Assembly: GCF_964340395.1 (NCBI RefSeq)
Contig: NC_135562.1
Coordinates: forward strand, 5,822,134-5,886,133
Direction of reading: 5' to 3'
Length of the DNA: 64,000 nt
Source of the DNA: Glandiceps talaboti
Lineage: Eukaryota > Hemichordata > Enteropneusta > Spengelidae
Part shown: positions 41,126 to 54,173 of the stretch, in pieces
How the letters are laid out: every line of letters starts with the position of its first letter
Position numbering within the stretch: position 1 is the stretch's first letter
Notes under the pieces: generated by a model
The model's database searches: none
Told to the model about the DNA's origin: nothing
What the model saw: only the letters and a program-made list of their open reading frames with translations
Made by a program: the position numbers and the translations under genes

Positions 41126-42205
41126 GCACTATATTTACGTTTGAACAAATGTAGCCATTGTCGTGTATAAAGATATACGTACTGATAAGGTTTTAGAAGA
41201 TTGCCTTTAGTATAAAGTCTAGGCTAATAAAGGGGTTTACAAAAAGTCGCAAACGAACAAGAAGTCGGTCAACAAGTGTGGCAGCAAAAATAATTCTTGG
41301 TATGGAGGATATCAACTGTTAATATGGATGTTGAGGCCAAGAATAAATGACTTATACAATCGACATGCCTTCATTCGTAGCAAACGGACTAATACTCAAT
41401 TGAAAAGCTACTAAGATATTTAAATATAAATTTTAGAAAACAATGGCGGGAAAACATATCTTAGCTTAGCTTACTAAAAATCTATCAAGATAAAGAAATG
41501 TCGTCAAAAAAATTACGCGGGAAATATTTTCTTGATACCATGAATTTGAACAATTTCACTTCCTTGAAACAAGGTTGTGTGCATTGGAATTGCTTCACTA
41601 GTATATAACAGACATGTACTGTTACAAAAAGAAGCTTATAAACCTGCCAAGATATTGAAACATCAGCGCGAAAGGCATATAAATAGAACAACACTATAAA
41701 CTGACTGTAACCGCAGTACAACGCATTTGACACAAATCATTACTGATGTCAATGCAGTGGTGTATATCCGATGGGATTTCTAGTACGTGAGTAGTTTTTC
41801 CCTCTCGTTATAAGTTTCCCGGGTAAAGGTTAGATGTATTTTAAGGTTATACACGGTTTGAATTCTCACCAAATCAATGTAACTTGGGGCTGTCCACCAA
41901 GGGTAACGGCACTGCTGCGAGATTTAAGCTCTATAGTGAAAATATTCGCCACTTTGTATTTTATGAAATTGCGAATTTGATAATTTTTTAGAAGAAAATT
42001 TTGATACTCGAACTTTAGGAAAGTTGACGTCTTCAACTGGTCTAAAATAAAGTCAAATATGCCAACATTTTATAGAAAATCTGCACACAAAAAATCATGG
42101 CGGGAACTGAAGATACTTTCAAAATGAACTAACTACATTGTATACATGACAATGAACCGAGTTCTATTTATAGTCAACATTCAAGATATTAGTATGGTGT
42201 GTATT
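41126..42205. other. Gene-free stretch with GGCGGGAA words
   Basis: ATGGCGGGAA at 41443 and 42097 and CGCGGGAAAT at 41516 suggest more fragments of the E2F-word repeat family. No exon recognised. Confidence 0.4.
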
Positions 42206-42243
42206 ATGTGTATTTAGTGTACGGTTGTACACTAAATACACAT
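42206..42243. repeat. Perfect 17-bp stem-loop
   Basis: ATGTGTATTTAGTGTAC, loop GGTT, then the exact reverse complement GTACACTAAATACACAT. A perfect 17-bp stem with a 4-nt loop is unlikely by chance. Flanks do not extend the stem, so it is too short for a pre-miRNA. Confidence 0.75.
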
Positions 42244-42862
42244 TTTAGCGCGCATTCGATTTCGTCAAAGGATGAAATCGTCCGTGTGTTTTGCTTTTAG
42301 ATAGAACCTTCGTGAGCCGTAAAGGTTTATGTAGTTACGTCTACTTAGATTTTAACAACACATTTGGGAATCCAAACATTTCGGGAAACAAGTCAGGTAA
42401 TGTGCACGACGGTCTGATGCCACGGGCAACATATAAGTTCTGATGTCAATGTATGTACATGAGGATTGTGTCGTGTCGTTGAAATCAGTAAAGACCATAT
42501 CAACGTTAACGATTTTGATGAGAGAACGTTCTGAATTTTACTATGCTCTATAATAATCTACAAAAAAATATGCCTCATTATTGATTATTATATCGTTAAT
42601 AACGTGTTATGATATTTGTAATTTGACAGCTCATCAACCCATGACCACGAATATGAAACTCGGCTAGTAACTTGTATTTTTCGTTCCTATGTGAATGAGA
42701 CAACGGGGCACCTAAACGTATTAGAATAAAGCCCTGATAATACAATCAACAAAAGAGGAATAGTGGCAAGGGGTGGAGATTTCTTTCAGGAAAAGAAAAG
42801 ACAATGGGTGTATATATTAATATTAGAATATACTACCAGAGAGAATATAACACACACGTAGA

Positions 42863-42882
42863 TACATACATACATACATACA

Positions 42883-42916
<34 letters not shown>

Positions 42917-42943
42917 CACATGTATGTATGTACACACACAGGC

Positions 42944-42976
<33 letters not shown>
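42863..42976 (+). repeat. Compound (CATA)n-(CAGA)n microsatellite
   Basis: CATA to about 42912, an ACACATGTATG break, then CAGA from 42945. Same pair and order as at 315-472. Confidence 0.95.
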
Positions 42977-45612
42977 TTCATATCCATATACACCTACACT
43001 TACATGTACATGCATACATGTAGCTTTAATGGGGAAAGCGCGTCTTTATATAATATATTCCTCAAATTGACGTTTCCTCTCGCTAATGGATGTACACCAA
43101 ATTTTCAATATAGTTCAATTATTCTACAGTTACATACATAGCCCAGGGAACGTTGAGAGAGGTCGATATTTTACGGAAGCGGAAGCGGAAATCGATTCAC
43201 ATTAAAATCGATTCTTCCATTACTTGTCGATAGAAGATTACCGAGATGTGATTTACGTTAAACAGAAAGCTGAAAATGACTGCAGATGTATGAGCAACAC
43301 TTGACGATTGTACATTCCAAAACATTAAGCAGTATGCCGGGAATAAACAAGATTTCACGGTTAAAATGTTGCTTCACGGACTCATGCCGCATGACTTGGC
43401 GATTTGGAAGAAAAGGCACGCCATATCTGCACAATAATGAAGGTTTGATTTTCAGGAATTTGATTTCTAAATGTAATTTGAGAGGCTTAATAGTTGTTGT
43501 AGCTTCTAATTCTTTCGTATGTTTTTTTTTTCGATCATGGCGAATCAATACTTTCCCTTCCAGTCTGTAATTTCTTGGTTCTTGTGAATTTGTGGTTATT
43601 ACTTTTTTTTTCTTATCAAATTACGTACGGTTTTACAAACCGTTTCATCTTAGTGTTCACTGGCTCTGTAACACAACCACACGCAGAAACCAATAAGAAA
43701 CTGCGCATTCTACACTTAAGGTCGCAATTTCTTACTTTAGGCTACAGTTTGTCTAAATAAATAAACCATTAAATGTGTTGCAATTACTAGAAACAGACCC
43801 ACCGGCGCCAAAGTTTTGATGTCTGCCTTTGATCTCAGACCACTATAGAGTGTCTGAGCGTAGATGAATGCATAGTGGCACCTCATCAGAACATTTCATT
43901 GTTCAGACAGAATGTTTCAAGAAACTGTATTCAGTAAGTCTTGCTACACGTACTTTAAAGTGTTGCAAGTGTCTTTTCTTATTTTTCTTGTGGTGTTATC
44001 AAACAGACCAGTGAACACTATTAACGTGCAATTGCAACGGGCTGTATTATCCTAACTACTATAAAAAGGTTTTAAACTCCACAATAACAAGCCTCTTTTT
44101 GTTTATTGTCAACTACCACTATCACAGTGGTGACGTCAATTTGTTCCTTATATTTCAGCGTGTATTCCGGGATGTTATTCCTGCATTTTGTACAGTGATC
44201 CCCAGACCACTATAGAACTCTGAAACTGATCGATGTTAGCTGAAAGTGGGTCCTCGGTTACAACAGACTTTTAATACCACACATAATGCGTATCATCCCC
44301 GGGTTGAGATCTTTGCATTCCGCATATAGTAATATATCAAGTTCCTTTATAATGAGGTGTTCACCAGAAATTTGGAACTGTACGCATGAATGTTATTAGA
44401 AAAAAAGAGTGATGTTTACTGTGGGAATGTTTTGGTGCTAATCCAGCCATGGTAGGATAGTGACCGTCGATGTACTGACTGAAGAAATGTAAAAAGTATT
44501 GCAGGACATCTAACAGATTTCTTATGTCCAACAGAAACGAAGTAGATTTAGAGTGTCTGTAGTAGTGTTAATCTCCAACAGTGAGTTTTGTTATGACTTA
44601 AGTAAACAGAATATAGACACCGATATCACGCGTATATGAAATTTGATAGTTTATCTCACTAGCACTGCAAACAGAAACACTAGTACATTATACCTAAAAT
44701 CAAGATAAAAAGAAACAAGACGAGACAAAATGTATCACTTTATGTGTGAATTTACTATCATTACTTCTGTTTTGTAAGTCTGCAAACGTTGTCGTTTGAG
44801 GCATAACATGGTACCAGCAAATTGACTTGCTCAATTTGCCTCGTTTCAATAGTAATTACTAGTGAATCTTAATCGGGAAGACAAGCTAGTGGCGACAGCT
44901 GTCTATATATTGTGATTTTGAGTGTTAAATATATAGAAACAGGTGTTCATATGTATATATATATATGACATTGTTCATATATTATCTATTTTTGTTTTCA
45001 CTCGTGTCTGCCAAAATCAGTGTTATTACTCAGGTCGGTTTCATTAGCTTTCCAGAATACTACAGGAACCATGTACATATCCAGCAACATTTACCCACAA
45101 AACCTATAAACCCTGCCTATGCTCCTTTAAATGACCAGACATTTTTTACGCGTTTTTTACAACATGAAGTAACTTTTAACCGACACACGTTGTATATGTG
45201 GTGTTTCAGTTCTTTAATTAAAGTAACCAGAGGTTGGTTTTTATAAGTGATGTGACTCCAGTGAAAATACCTACCTGCGAGGCTCAACCCATAATTCAAC
45301 TACTAGTATATACTAGTAAAGCATAATTTTTAATGTCGAGGCATGCCGTCGATGGTACTGATATTCCGTCGTATCGGCTGTTATTAGTTCACTAGGTAGC
45401 CTATCATTGGTGTCATTGACATGTTAGCATACCTATTATAAACTATATCATCAATATGTGTTTACGTATACGTGTTACGCCTAAACACCAGGATTGAGTT
45501 CTGCCAACAGCACGAGATGGTGAAATATGATTCGGTGATAAGTCTAGACTGAAAGATGATCCGTTGAGGGCGCTATTTTCAATCCTGTCCACAACAAACA
45601 ACATTTGTAAAC
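42977..45612. other. Upstream flank of the CaM-like gene
   Basis: No exon recognised. CAGACCACTATAGA occurs twice (about 43837 and 44208) as a short direct repeat. A CRE octamer lies at 44131. The proximal 350 bp has no obvious TATA box. Confidence 0.45.
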
Positions 45613-47658
45613 ATGGAGGGGAGGAGGCGAGAAGTGATAAGGACGCTGTCGATGTATTTTAGAGACTATACTAAGTGCAGAAGAACAGGTATTTTTTAAT
45701 CAGCAACACAAGTTACGCCCTAGATACGTATGAACTCAGGTTGTGGCTCTTCAACTAACATAGTTCTATCATTCTATTGATACCTTTACAGATCGGTCAA
45801 AAGATGATCTCTATCACGCATTCCGAGAATTTGACAGAAATAAAGATGGTTACATAACAATTGACGAATTACGGCGAACCATGAAAAAGTTAGAGGAAAA
45901 TATCACAGAGGAAGAACTCCGAGAAATGATGAAGGAAGCAGATCAAGACGGTGATGGCAGAGTGAATTATAAAGAATTTGCAAAGATTATACGAGGAGAA
46001 GATACAATGGATTCATATAATCATACAGGTATGTTCAGGGTTGACGTTCTACGATAGGTTAAAGGGGTTGACATTCTACGATAGGTTAAAGGGTTGACAT
46101 TCTACGATAGATTAAAGGGTTGACATTCTACGATAGGTTAAAGGGGTTGACATTCTATGATAGGTTAAATGGGTTGACATTCTACGACAGGTTAAAGGGT
46201 TGACATTCTACGATAGGTTAAAGGGGTTGACATTCTACGATAGGTTAAAGGGTTGACATTCTACGATAGGTTAAAGGGTTGACATTCTACGATAGGTTAA
46301 AGGGGTTGACATTCTATGATAGGTTAAATGGGTTGACATTCTACGATAGGTTAAAGGGTTGACATTCTACGATAGGTTAAAGGGGTTGACATTCTACGAT
46401 AGGTTAAAGGGGTTGACATTCTATGATAGGTTAAATGGGTTGACGTTCTACGATAGGTTAAAGGGTTGACATTCTACGATAGGTTAAAGGGGTTGACATT
46501 CTACGATAGGTTAAAGGGTTGACATTCTACGATAGGTTAAAGGGGTTGACATTCTATGATAGGTTAAATGGGTTGACATTCTACGATAGGTTAAAGGGTT
46601 GACATTCTACGATAGGTTAAAGGGTTGACATTCTACGATAGGTTAAAGGGGTTGACATTCTATGATAGGTTAAATGGGTTGACGTTCTACGATAGGTTAA
46701 AGGGTTGACATTCTACGATAGGTTAAAGGGGTTGACATTCTACGATAGGTTAAAGGGTTGACATTCTACGATAGATTAAAGGGTTGACATTCTACGATAG
46801 GTTAAAGGGGTTGACATTCTATGATAGGTTAAATGGGTTGACATTCTACGATAGGTTAAAGGGTTGACATTCTACGATAGGTTAAAGGGGTTGACATTCT
46901 ACGATAGGTTAAAGGGTTGACATTCTACGATAGGTTAAAGGGTTGGCATTCTACAATAGGTTAAAGGGGTTGACATTCTACGATAGGTTAAAGGGTTGAC
47001 ATTCTACGATAGGTTAAAGGGTTGACATTCTATATAGGTTAATGGGGTTGACATTCTACGATAGGTTAAAGGGTTGACATTCTACGATAGGTTAAAGGGT
47101 TGACATTCTACATATTAGGTTAAAGGGTAGACATTCTATGATAGGTTAAAGGGGTCATAAGGATGACAAACTGGTAGTTATTTGGATTTTTTATTCATAA
47201 AATAACGCTACTAAGTGTTCCTATTTGAAACAATAATTTGAAAGAACATATACCAAGTTTATCTTTGTAACTCAATAAATTGCAAAAAGCTAGAAAGTAT
47301 CTTAAAAGTTTGTACGTACAACAGCAAGAATCCCCCCCCCCAAAAAAAAAAAATGTTTAGCAATTGATTGATTTGCAAACGCATGGACTTGATAAACGTT
47401 GTTTCACATAGGAAAACGTAGTAGAAATTCCAAAATAATTAAGCATTTGTCATCCCCTAAATTCTGCATTTCTAACACTGTGTGTGCACTTGTTATTGTA
47501 TTTTAGTGCCATGCATTTACTTTAGAGAAATATCTTCCATTTCTCGACGTGACGACATTTTGTTTAGAAATATTTGTAGTTAAAGGTACAAAACAGATTC
47601 ATTTAAAGTAAGTTGTGGGAAAAGAATTAAAATAGTTACCCCCCCCCCATAGATAGAT

Positions 47659-47745
<87 letters not shown>

Positions 47746-48047
47746 AAAATAATAGAATAAATTGAAAATATATATTTTATGAAAATAATGTCATAAAGCT
47801 GTCTTTTCTGTGTCGTCTGCCGTACATAGTCACTGATACCGGGCCGAGATGTCTGATGGATGTCTTCGAAGATATGGACGAAGATGGTAACGGGTATATC
47901 ACCATTGATGAACTTCGTCATGCACTCAGAAGAGTTCCAGATTCGTACACGGATGACGACATCGAAGACATGATGCAAGAAGCAGACATTGATGGAGATG
48001 GGAATGTAAACTATGTTGAGTTTCTAAGAGTGACTCGGAAACAATGA
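45613..48047 (+). CDS. Calmodulin-like protein with four EF-hands (3 exons, 176 aa)
   Basis: Calmodulin family calcium sensor, probably cytosolic; the target is unknown. Exons are 45613-45688, 45792-46028 and 47830-48047. Both donors are GT and both acceptors AG after pyrimidine-rich tracts (CCTTTACAG, CGTACATAG). Both introns are phase 1 (103 and 1801 bp) and the reading frame joins cleanly to a TGA. The start ATG has A at -3 and G at +4, with an in-frame TGA at 45565. Residues 1-26 are a basic extension absent from calmodulin. EF loops: 40-51 DRNKDGYITIDE, 76-87 DQDGDGRVNYKE, 121-132 DEDGNGYITIDE, 157-168 DIDGDGNVNYVE. All have D at position 1, G at 6 and E at 12, so all four should bind Ca2+. 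Exon 2 encodes EF1-2 and exon 3 EF3-4, and GYITIDELR occurs in both halves. The linker (about 93-112) is longer and less helical-looking than in calmodulin. It is too divergent and long for calmodulin itself; troponin C or centrin are less likely alternatives. Confidence 0.93.
46038..47155 (+). repeat. Intronic minisatellite, 27/28-bp unit, about 40 copies, in intron 2 of the CaM-like gene
   Basis: The unit is TTGACATTCTACGATAGG followed by TTAAAGGG, with or without an extra G. All copies are head-to-tail on the + strand and begin 10 bp after the exon-2 donor. Three unit types alternate: a 27-bp form, a 28-bp form ending GGGG, and a 28-bp form with CTATGATAGG and TTAAATGGG. The last form always follows the GGGG form through most of the array. 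The last copies (47030-47150) are degenerate. The mix of 27 and 28 bp and the stops rule out coding. It is not a CRISPR array, since there are no unique spacers. Confidence 0.97.
47150..47330 (+). repeat. Dispersed repeat copy 1 (in intron 2)
   Basis: Aligns by eye, with gaps, to 60636-60800 in the same orientation. Shared anchors are GGTCATAAGGAT / GGTCATATGGAT, TTTGTAACTCAATA and TTGTACGTACAA. The end abuts a poly-C/poly-A tract (47333-47351). No coding capacity and no clear terminal repeats; it could be SINE-like or a truncated element. Confidence 0.6.
47652..47745 (+). repeat. (GAAA)n microsatellite in intron 2 of the CaM-like gene
   Basis: About 22 GAAA units, preceded by a C-run (47641-47648) and GATA units. 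It ends about 85 bp before the exon-3 acceptor. Confidence 0.96.
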
Positions 48048-48905
48048 CCACCACAGATAACGGCGGAGAGGACGATACTTTATCAGCATGCGTGTGCTAT
48101 TTTCAAAATTCACATTGGTGGCGCTTTCACTCATGCAAGCATGTGTTTGATATCGGAGTCATGATTAGCATATATAATGAGTGTGATTTTCTCTGCTTTG
48201 GAATGCCAATCTTTACTGTCAGTCGGAATGTGTGTAACTGACAGCTACGTAACCATGACGACTTTTTCCAGAGGAAATGGACTTCGTTGTGCCGGATATA
48301 ATGATGAAGATTTCCAAAATATTACTCCCATCATGAATATTTTGATTCGAATTGCATGATCTTGATGGGAATTCTTGACATTGCCTCCCTTTTACAATCA
48401 CAAAGGATATGACGTCATGTGCTTCAAAGCGAGGCTCTTGACCTCTTGACCTTGTAAAGTCGTCGAATGTCAGACTCCTATATTAGTGGTCTGAGTTTAG
48501 CTGGAGTCTTGCTGCAATTGTTCCGGTTGCAATTTATGGAATTGCGTGTTTACAGAGTTTTTACTACATTAGAAGTCTTCTTTCGTGACCAACTGATAAA
48601 GATTAAATATAATCGCACAAGAGAAAAGAAAACTCATTTTTTTGTGAGTTCTTCAGACGCAGACGACAAACTTGGATCAGCAGCCTCGCTTTCACTTCAA
48701 AAGTGTAATTTCCGGTTTGATTGTGTGACACATACTAATATTCCATGTTGGCGCCAAAGGATGTTGACAATTTGGCGGGAAATGTTCGTTTGTAAACGTC
48801 AACTACCTTGCGACCAATGAGTTGATAAAAAGTTCAGGATCTTGATGATTTACCATAACAATATTTCAAATGTACTCGAACCAATAAAACATTCTGGAAT
48901 ATTCA
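48048..48905 (+). other. Probable 3' UTR of the CaM-like gene with AATAAA at 48883
   Basis: Sequence after the TGA codon with a canonical polyadenylation signal AATAAA at 48883-48888 (context CCAATAAAACATT). Cleavage would fall around 48900-48910, giving a 3' UTR of about 860 nt. It also contains a CRE octamer TGACGTCA at 48410 and two E2F-like words at 48748 and 48771. No strong earlier AATAAA was seen; an ATTAAA variant is present near 48603. Confidence 0.5.
48748..48783. promoter_or_regulatory. Pair of E2F-like sites
   Basis: TTGGCGCCAAA (48748-48758) and TTTGGCGGGAAAT (48771-48783) lie 12 bp apart. Both match the known E2F/DP consensus TTTSSCGC and its palindromic form. The position inside the putative 3' UTR and the resemblance to other copies in this window suggest a repeat-derived fragment rather than a promoter. 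Confidence 0.35.
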
Positions 48906-50319
48906 AATGTAAATTAATGAAAAAAAATTACAGTGGAAGCTACGATATGTAGCTGAAGACATTGTAAATAACATTTTTTCTACAAGTAATGCATACAGCG
49001 TGTTGTATGGAATATAGCGGATTTTGACGCATTTGACAATAATAAGAAATAGATAATCTGGTATGTCAAGAGATGGTCTGTAGATAACCACCATTGCGTC
49101 TTCCATCCTGGCTTGTTTTTGTTTGTTTGTTTGTTTGTTTGTTTGTCTTTTTGTCTGTTAGTTTGTTTTTACTAATTATTCTGCTGTTTGTCTTTTTGTC
49201 TGTTTGCACTAATTCAGTTTTGTTTGTTTATACTAATTATTCTGCTCGGTGTGTTTGTACTATTTATTCAGAAAGTGTTATTCGCCTTCTTTAAATAATG
49301 ACTCATACTTAGATAAAGCCCGTGATTATTCTCAATTCCCCACGATTTTTATATTAATTCCTCGCCGCGTTAATTTACCTTGTACGTACCGTGCAGATTG
49401 AGGGAATACTCAGGTTTAGTATACACCCGTACTTCACCTTTTTTTCACATTGAATAATAACGATGAGATGTGTGTGTAGTGTAATTAAACTTTCTTATAG
49501 ACGCATGTGACATACGAAGGCGCAAGTATCAAGTTAGCCTTTCTAAGTGTTCGTTTTGACTGCCAATATTTCCTTCATTGCAATCGTTTCATTTATTTGT
49601 ATTCACGTCAGTGAGCTTGCTGAAATTGTCTCTCAAAGATAGGTATTTCTGACCTGACCTGATTTGACATAGAGTTATGTTGTCAAGTTATACTATTATA
49701 GAACACTGGTTGCTTGATTTTTGTTTTGTTTTGCTCAATTCAACATCCGGTTCGAGAGGGTCGTATGGCTATAAGAAAGTGTCTGGTTTTTCTGTCTGTG
49801 TTTTGTCTGTCTCCAAAGGCAAAGCTACACCGGTATTACAATCGCCTCCAGTAACCATGAGTAACAATTGAACACGACTGGCTGTCGTACGTACGTATGA
49901 ACTAATGTGATAAGCATATCCCAGAGAACATTCAAGAATCACCAGGACAATAGCCATAATATTGAATGGTTTACTACTAGGCATGTGCTACAGTGCTATT
50001 GGCGGACATTTTCTTTCTACAAAAACGTGAAAATACATTGCAGGCAACCGGACTTCTACCTTGGCTGTTTTGACCCTTAACCTTAGCTTAGATTCCTTCG
50101 CTGTTGTTGCAATTCTAGTGAAATGTCTTGGAATTGTCGTCCCACGTTTTGAGACATTGTCAGTGGATGGTTAAGGTCATGCAAAGATAGCGAAGGGTTC
50201 AAAGCTGTACTACTCTCACAGGGAACTGGGGCATATATGCGAAAATGACATTTATGGACAACTTTGATGTTCAATAAAAAATGATATAATGATGATATAA
50301 ATTATTCATAAAATGTTGA
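48906..50319. other. Gene-free stretch
   Basis: Contains a short GTTTGTTT tract near 49115-49150. Otherwise nothing supported. Confidence 0.5.
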
Positions 50320-50515
50320 CCTTTTACCTTTAGCTGTTAACAACTAATTCACTAAGTGTACAAATAATGTGTTAATTGACCAGCTACACTTCAATCTTTT
50401 ACCATAAACTAGACAGCTAATATTTACACAGGATATCAAAGTGTTGTTGAGAAATTTAACCCTTTCCTTACACTTAATGGATTAACAGACAACAGGTAAA
50501 GATACATATTGGGAT
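50320..50515. repeat. Weak inverted repeat, about 60-bp arms
   Basis: TTTTACCTTTAGCTGTTAA and ACTAAGTGTA (50325-50360) pair with TACACTTAATGGATTAACAG and ACAACAGGTAAAG (50468-50505) in inverse orientation, with several mismatches. No ORF and no clear ends. Confidence 0.4.
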
Positions 50516-50675
50516 TAAATTACACTCAGTAGTTATAATATTATTATCTTGATTGAATATCAAACAAAGTAGTAAAAAAATGTAAATCTTCGCACTTATG
50601 TCTCTAGCTCCCTGTGGTACTCTGTAAGACGTCTGCATTGAATGTGAGATATTTCCAGCACACTACAATAACTAT

Positions 50676-50757
50676 ATAGTCTCGTTTACCCATACTCTCA
50701 CCGCTGGGGGCTCTGCCTACGAGACCTCCTCAAACGAGAGTCTGGGAAAACCATGTT
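50676..50757. mobile_element. Short palindromic MITE family B, copy 1
   Basis: TAGTCTCGTTTACCCATACT (50677) plus CTCACCGCTGGGGG on the left and ACGAGAGTCTGGGAAAAC (50734) on the right form inverted ends. The core CTGCCTACGAGACCT is shared exactly with 61614-61740. Related words (CCGAGACTACGAGACTGC) recur at 50929-50946, so the element may be longer or nested. Confidence 0.55.
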
Positions 50758-52186
<1,429 letters not shown>

Positions 52187-52288
52187 TGAGAGCAGGAAAT
52201 GGGGAACGAGGACATACACAGAAAAACAAATCGACCTTTCCTCTGAGGAAACCTAGCTAGCCTGTTTATGTTGTTGGATCTGTGGCAA

Positions 52289-52325
52289 AGCTAGCGTTCG
52301 TTTGTAATTAGAACGAACGCTAGCT
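52289..52325. repeat. Perfect 14-bp stem-loop
   Basis: AGCTAGCGTTCGTT, loop TGTAATTAG, then the exact inverse AACGAACGCTAGCT. The stem is CpG-containing and lies in a repeat-poor stretch between two CAGA arrays. Flanks GCAA/ATAGC pair poorly. Confidence 0.7.
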
Positions 52326-52829
52326 ATAGCGTAGTCACCGACCCTTCGACGCAAACAAAAGGAAGTTGGTGAGACTGATAACATCTGACTCAGCAGACGT
52401 CGTCAACATAGCCAAGACCTTGCAATTGCAGTGAAGCTTCTCAATAAACCTCGTAACCAAGCATCATCAACATCCTTAGCAACATTTGCAGCATTACTCG
52501 GCTGTCATGCTCCAACAGTAATTCGAATACTGATGATATGATTTGGATCTTTATGTGTCTTCCGTATCATGGACATTCTAGTTCGATCCAGCGCTTAGAT
52601 TGGCTTTATTTGGAAAGTGCATGAAAGGTTTATCTAGACCGTGTTGCATTGCAGTGTACATCAATTATCTAATTGGGAAAGGCATACAATAATGTCAGCA
52701 AGCTTTGCAAAGAAAACAGGAAATTGCTTGTTGAACAATCAAGGAAATGAGCGAACGTGTACGATGTATTAAAACACTTCTCGTTATGGACGTCGAACGG
52801 CACTTAAAGAGAGAACGAACGACCGACCA

Positions 52830-52924
<95 letters not shown>
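52830..52924 (+). repeat. (CAGA)n microsatellite
   Basis: About 23 uninterrupted CAGA units. Confidence 0.97.
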
Positions 52925-54173
52925 GGAAGACATGAATCTGGGTACATGTAATAAGTTGTGACATACAACGTTAATTCCGGCGTGATGGAAATGATGACAT
53001 CACCACGCTTTGGGTTTTCTGTAACAAGTTTTTTCATTTTATTTTACAATATATTTGCCTTTCTTCCTGTTGCCTTCGGTAAGACTCAGACATTGTGATC
53101 TGAGGGTAAGGTGAGATTGAAATCATAGCGCCCTCTGTGTTCAGACGGAATATATCACAAATCTGTGGCATTCCCACATTCCATCTAGTGCGTGAGCCGA
53201 GGCTATAGCTAATTAGTGTCTAATTACGTTCAGTGTATTATTTGCATTGTTAAATGCAAATTTGTGACAAGAGTCGCTGTCAATTGAGGATATCCGTCGA
53301 CCGGAATTAACTTCGAATCATCATGTACTGTATAATAATCAACATTTAGTAAAATTAATATGGAAAATGTACAGGTCTCGGTCCCAGCAACTAGCTGTTC
53401 ATTTTCTGACGACATGTACGTGTTTCAAAGCAATTAATTATCTTGGCGCCAATTTCCTGTACAGAGGAACACAAACCGGAGGTCAATGACGTCAGGAAGA
53501 CCCCTGTGAATAATGGATGCAGTAATAACCGAAACAAATACAGAATTACACGATTCATCAGTAAATGTTTCATTTTAAATGAAGTACGCTGACGTCATCC
53601 ATTAAGAGAAAGTGTTGCTACGTTGCTTGAATATGTAATCCGGTATATATCGTCAATCTGACTTTCCAATTTCGAGTTGAGATTAGCAATGCCAAGCAGC
53701 GACTCATCTTTTATAGACTATTTACGTTACGCGATCGTTATATTGATACCGAAGAGAAACAATCACGGTAAATTTAGTTGTTTTACACGTCAAAACTGAG
53801 GAAGCAATCGATGCTACCATTATTTTCAAATCTCTAGAAAGATGAAATAAAATATTAATTCTGTTTATGTCTAAATGTTCTTTTTTTGCGACAGGGGAAA
53901 TTGATGAATAATAACTCGTGTTAGATTTAGTCGAGTTCCTCCACAAATCATTCTTTTTATTGATGAAACAGGTTAAAAAAACCATTCGTTCATTAATGGC
54001 CGGGTGAATGATTACTCACAAAATAAACAAACCATTTCTATCAACCTGTTTGCCTTTATATATCTTCCTGCTGTCAAGATTCTATCATTTTACCGAGACA
54101 AAGAAACTACAAATGAAAATGACGAAACCTGAAACATGGTTTGATAACTTTTTTCATAGAAGGGAAGATCTAG
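52925..54173. other. Gene-free stretch with two CRE octamers
   Basis: TGACGTCA at 53487 and 53590, about 100 bp apart, and TTGGCGCCAA at 53443. No exon recognised. Confidence 0.45.

Noticed and set aside
42206-42243. microRNA precursor
   Set aside because: The stem is only 17 bp with a 4-nt loop; metazoan pre-miRNA stems need about 30 bp or more.
43837-44235. Long terminal repeats of a retroelement (CAGACCACTATAGA twice, 370 bp apart)
   Set aside because: Similarity stops after about 14-20 bp; no primer-binding site, polypurine tract or pol sequence.
46038-47155. CRISPR array
   Set aside because: Direct repeats are contiguous with no unique spacers, lie in an intron of a eukaryotic gene, and no cas genes are present.
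48467-48820. 117-residue frame downstream of the CaM-like stop
   Set aside because: Lies in the probable 3' UTR upstream of AATAAA, has no family motif, and its end covers E2F-type repeat sequence.
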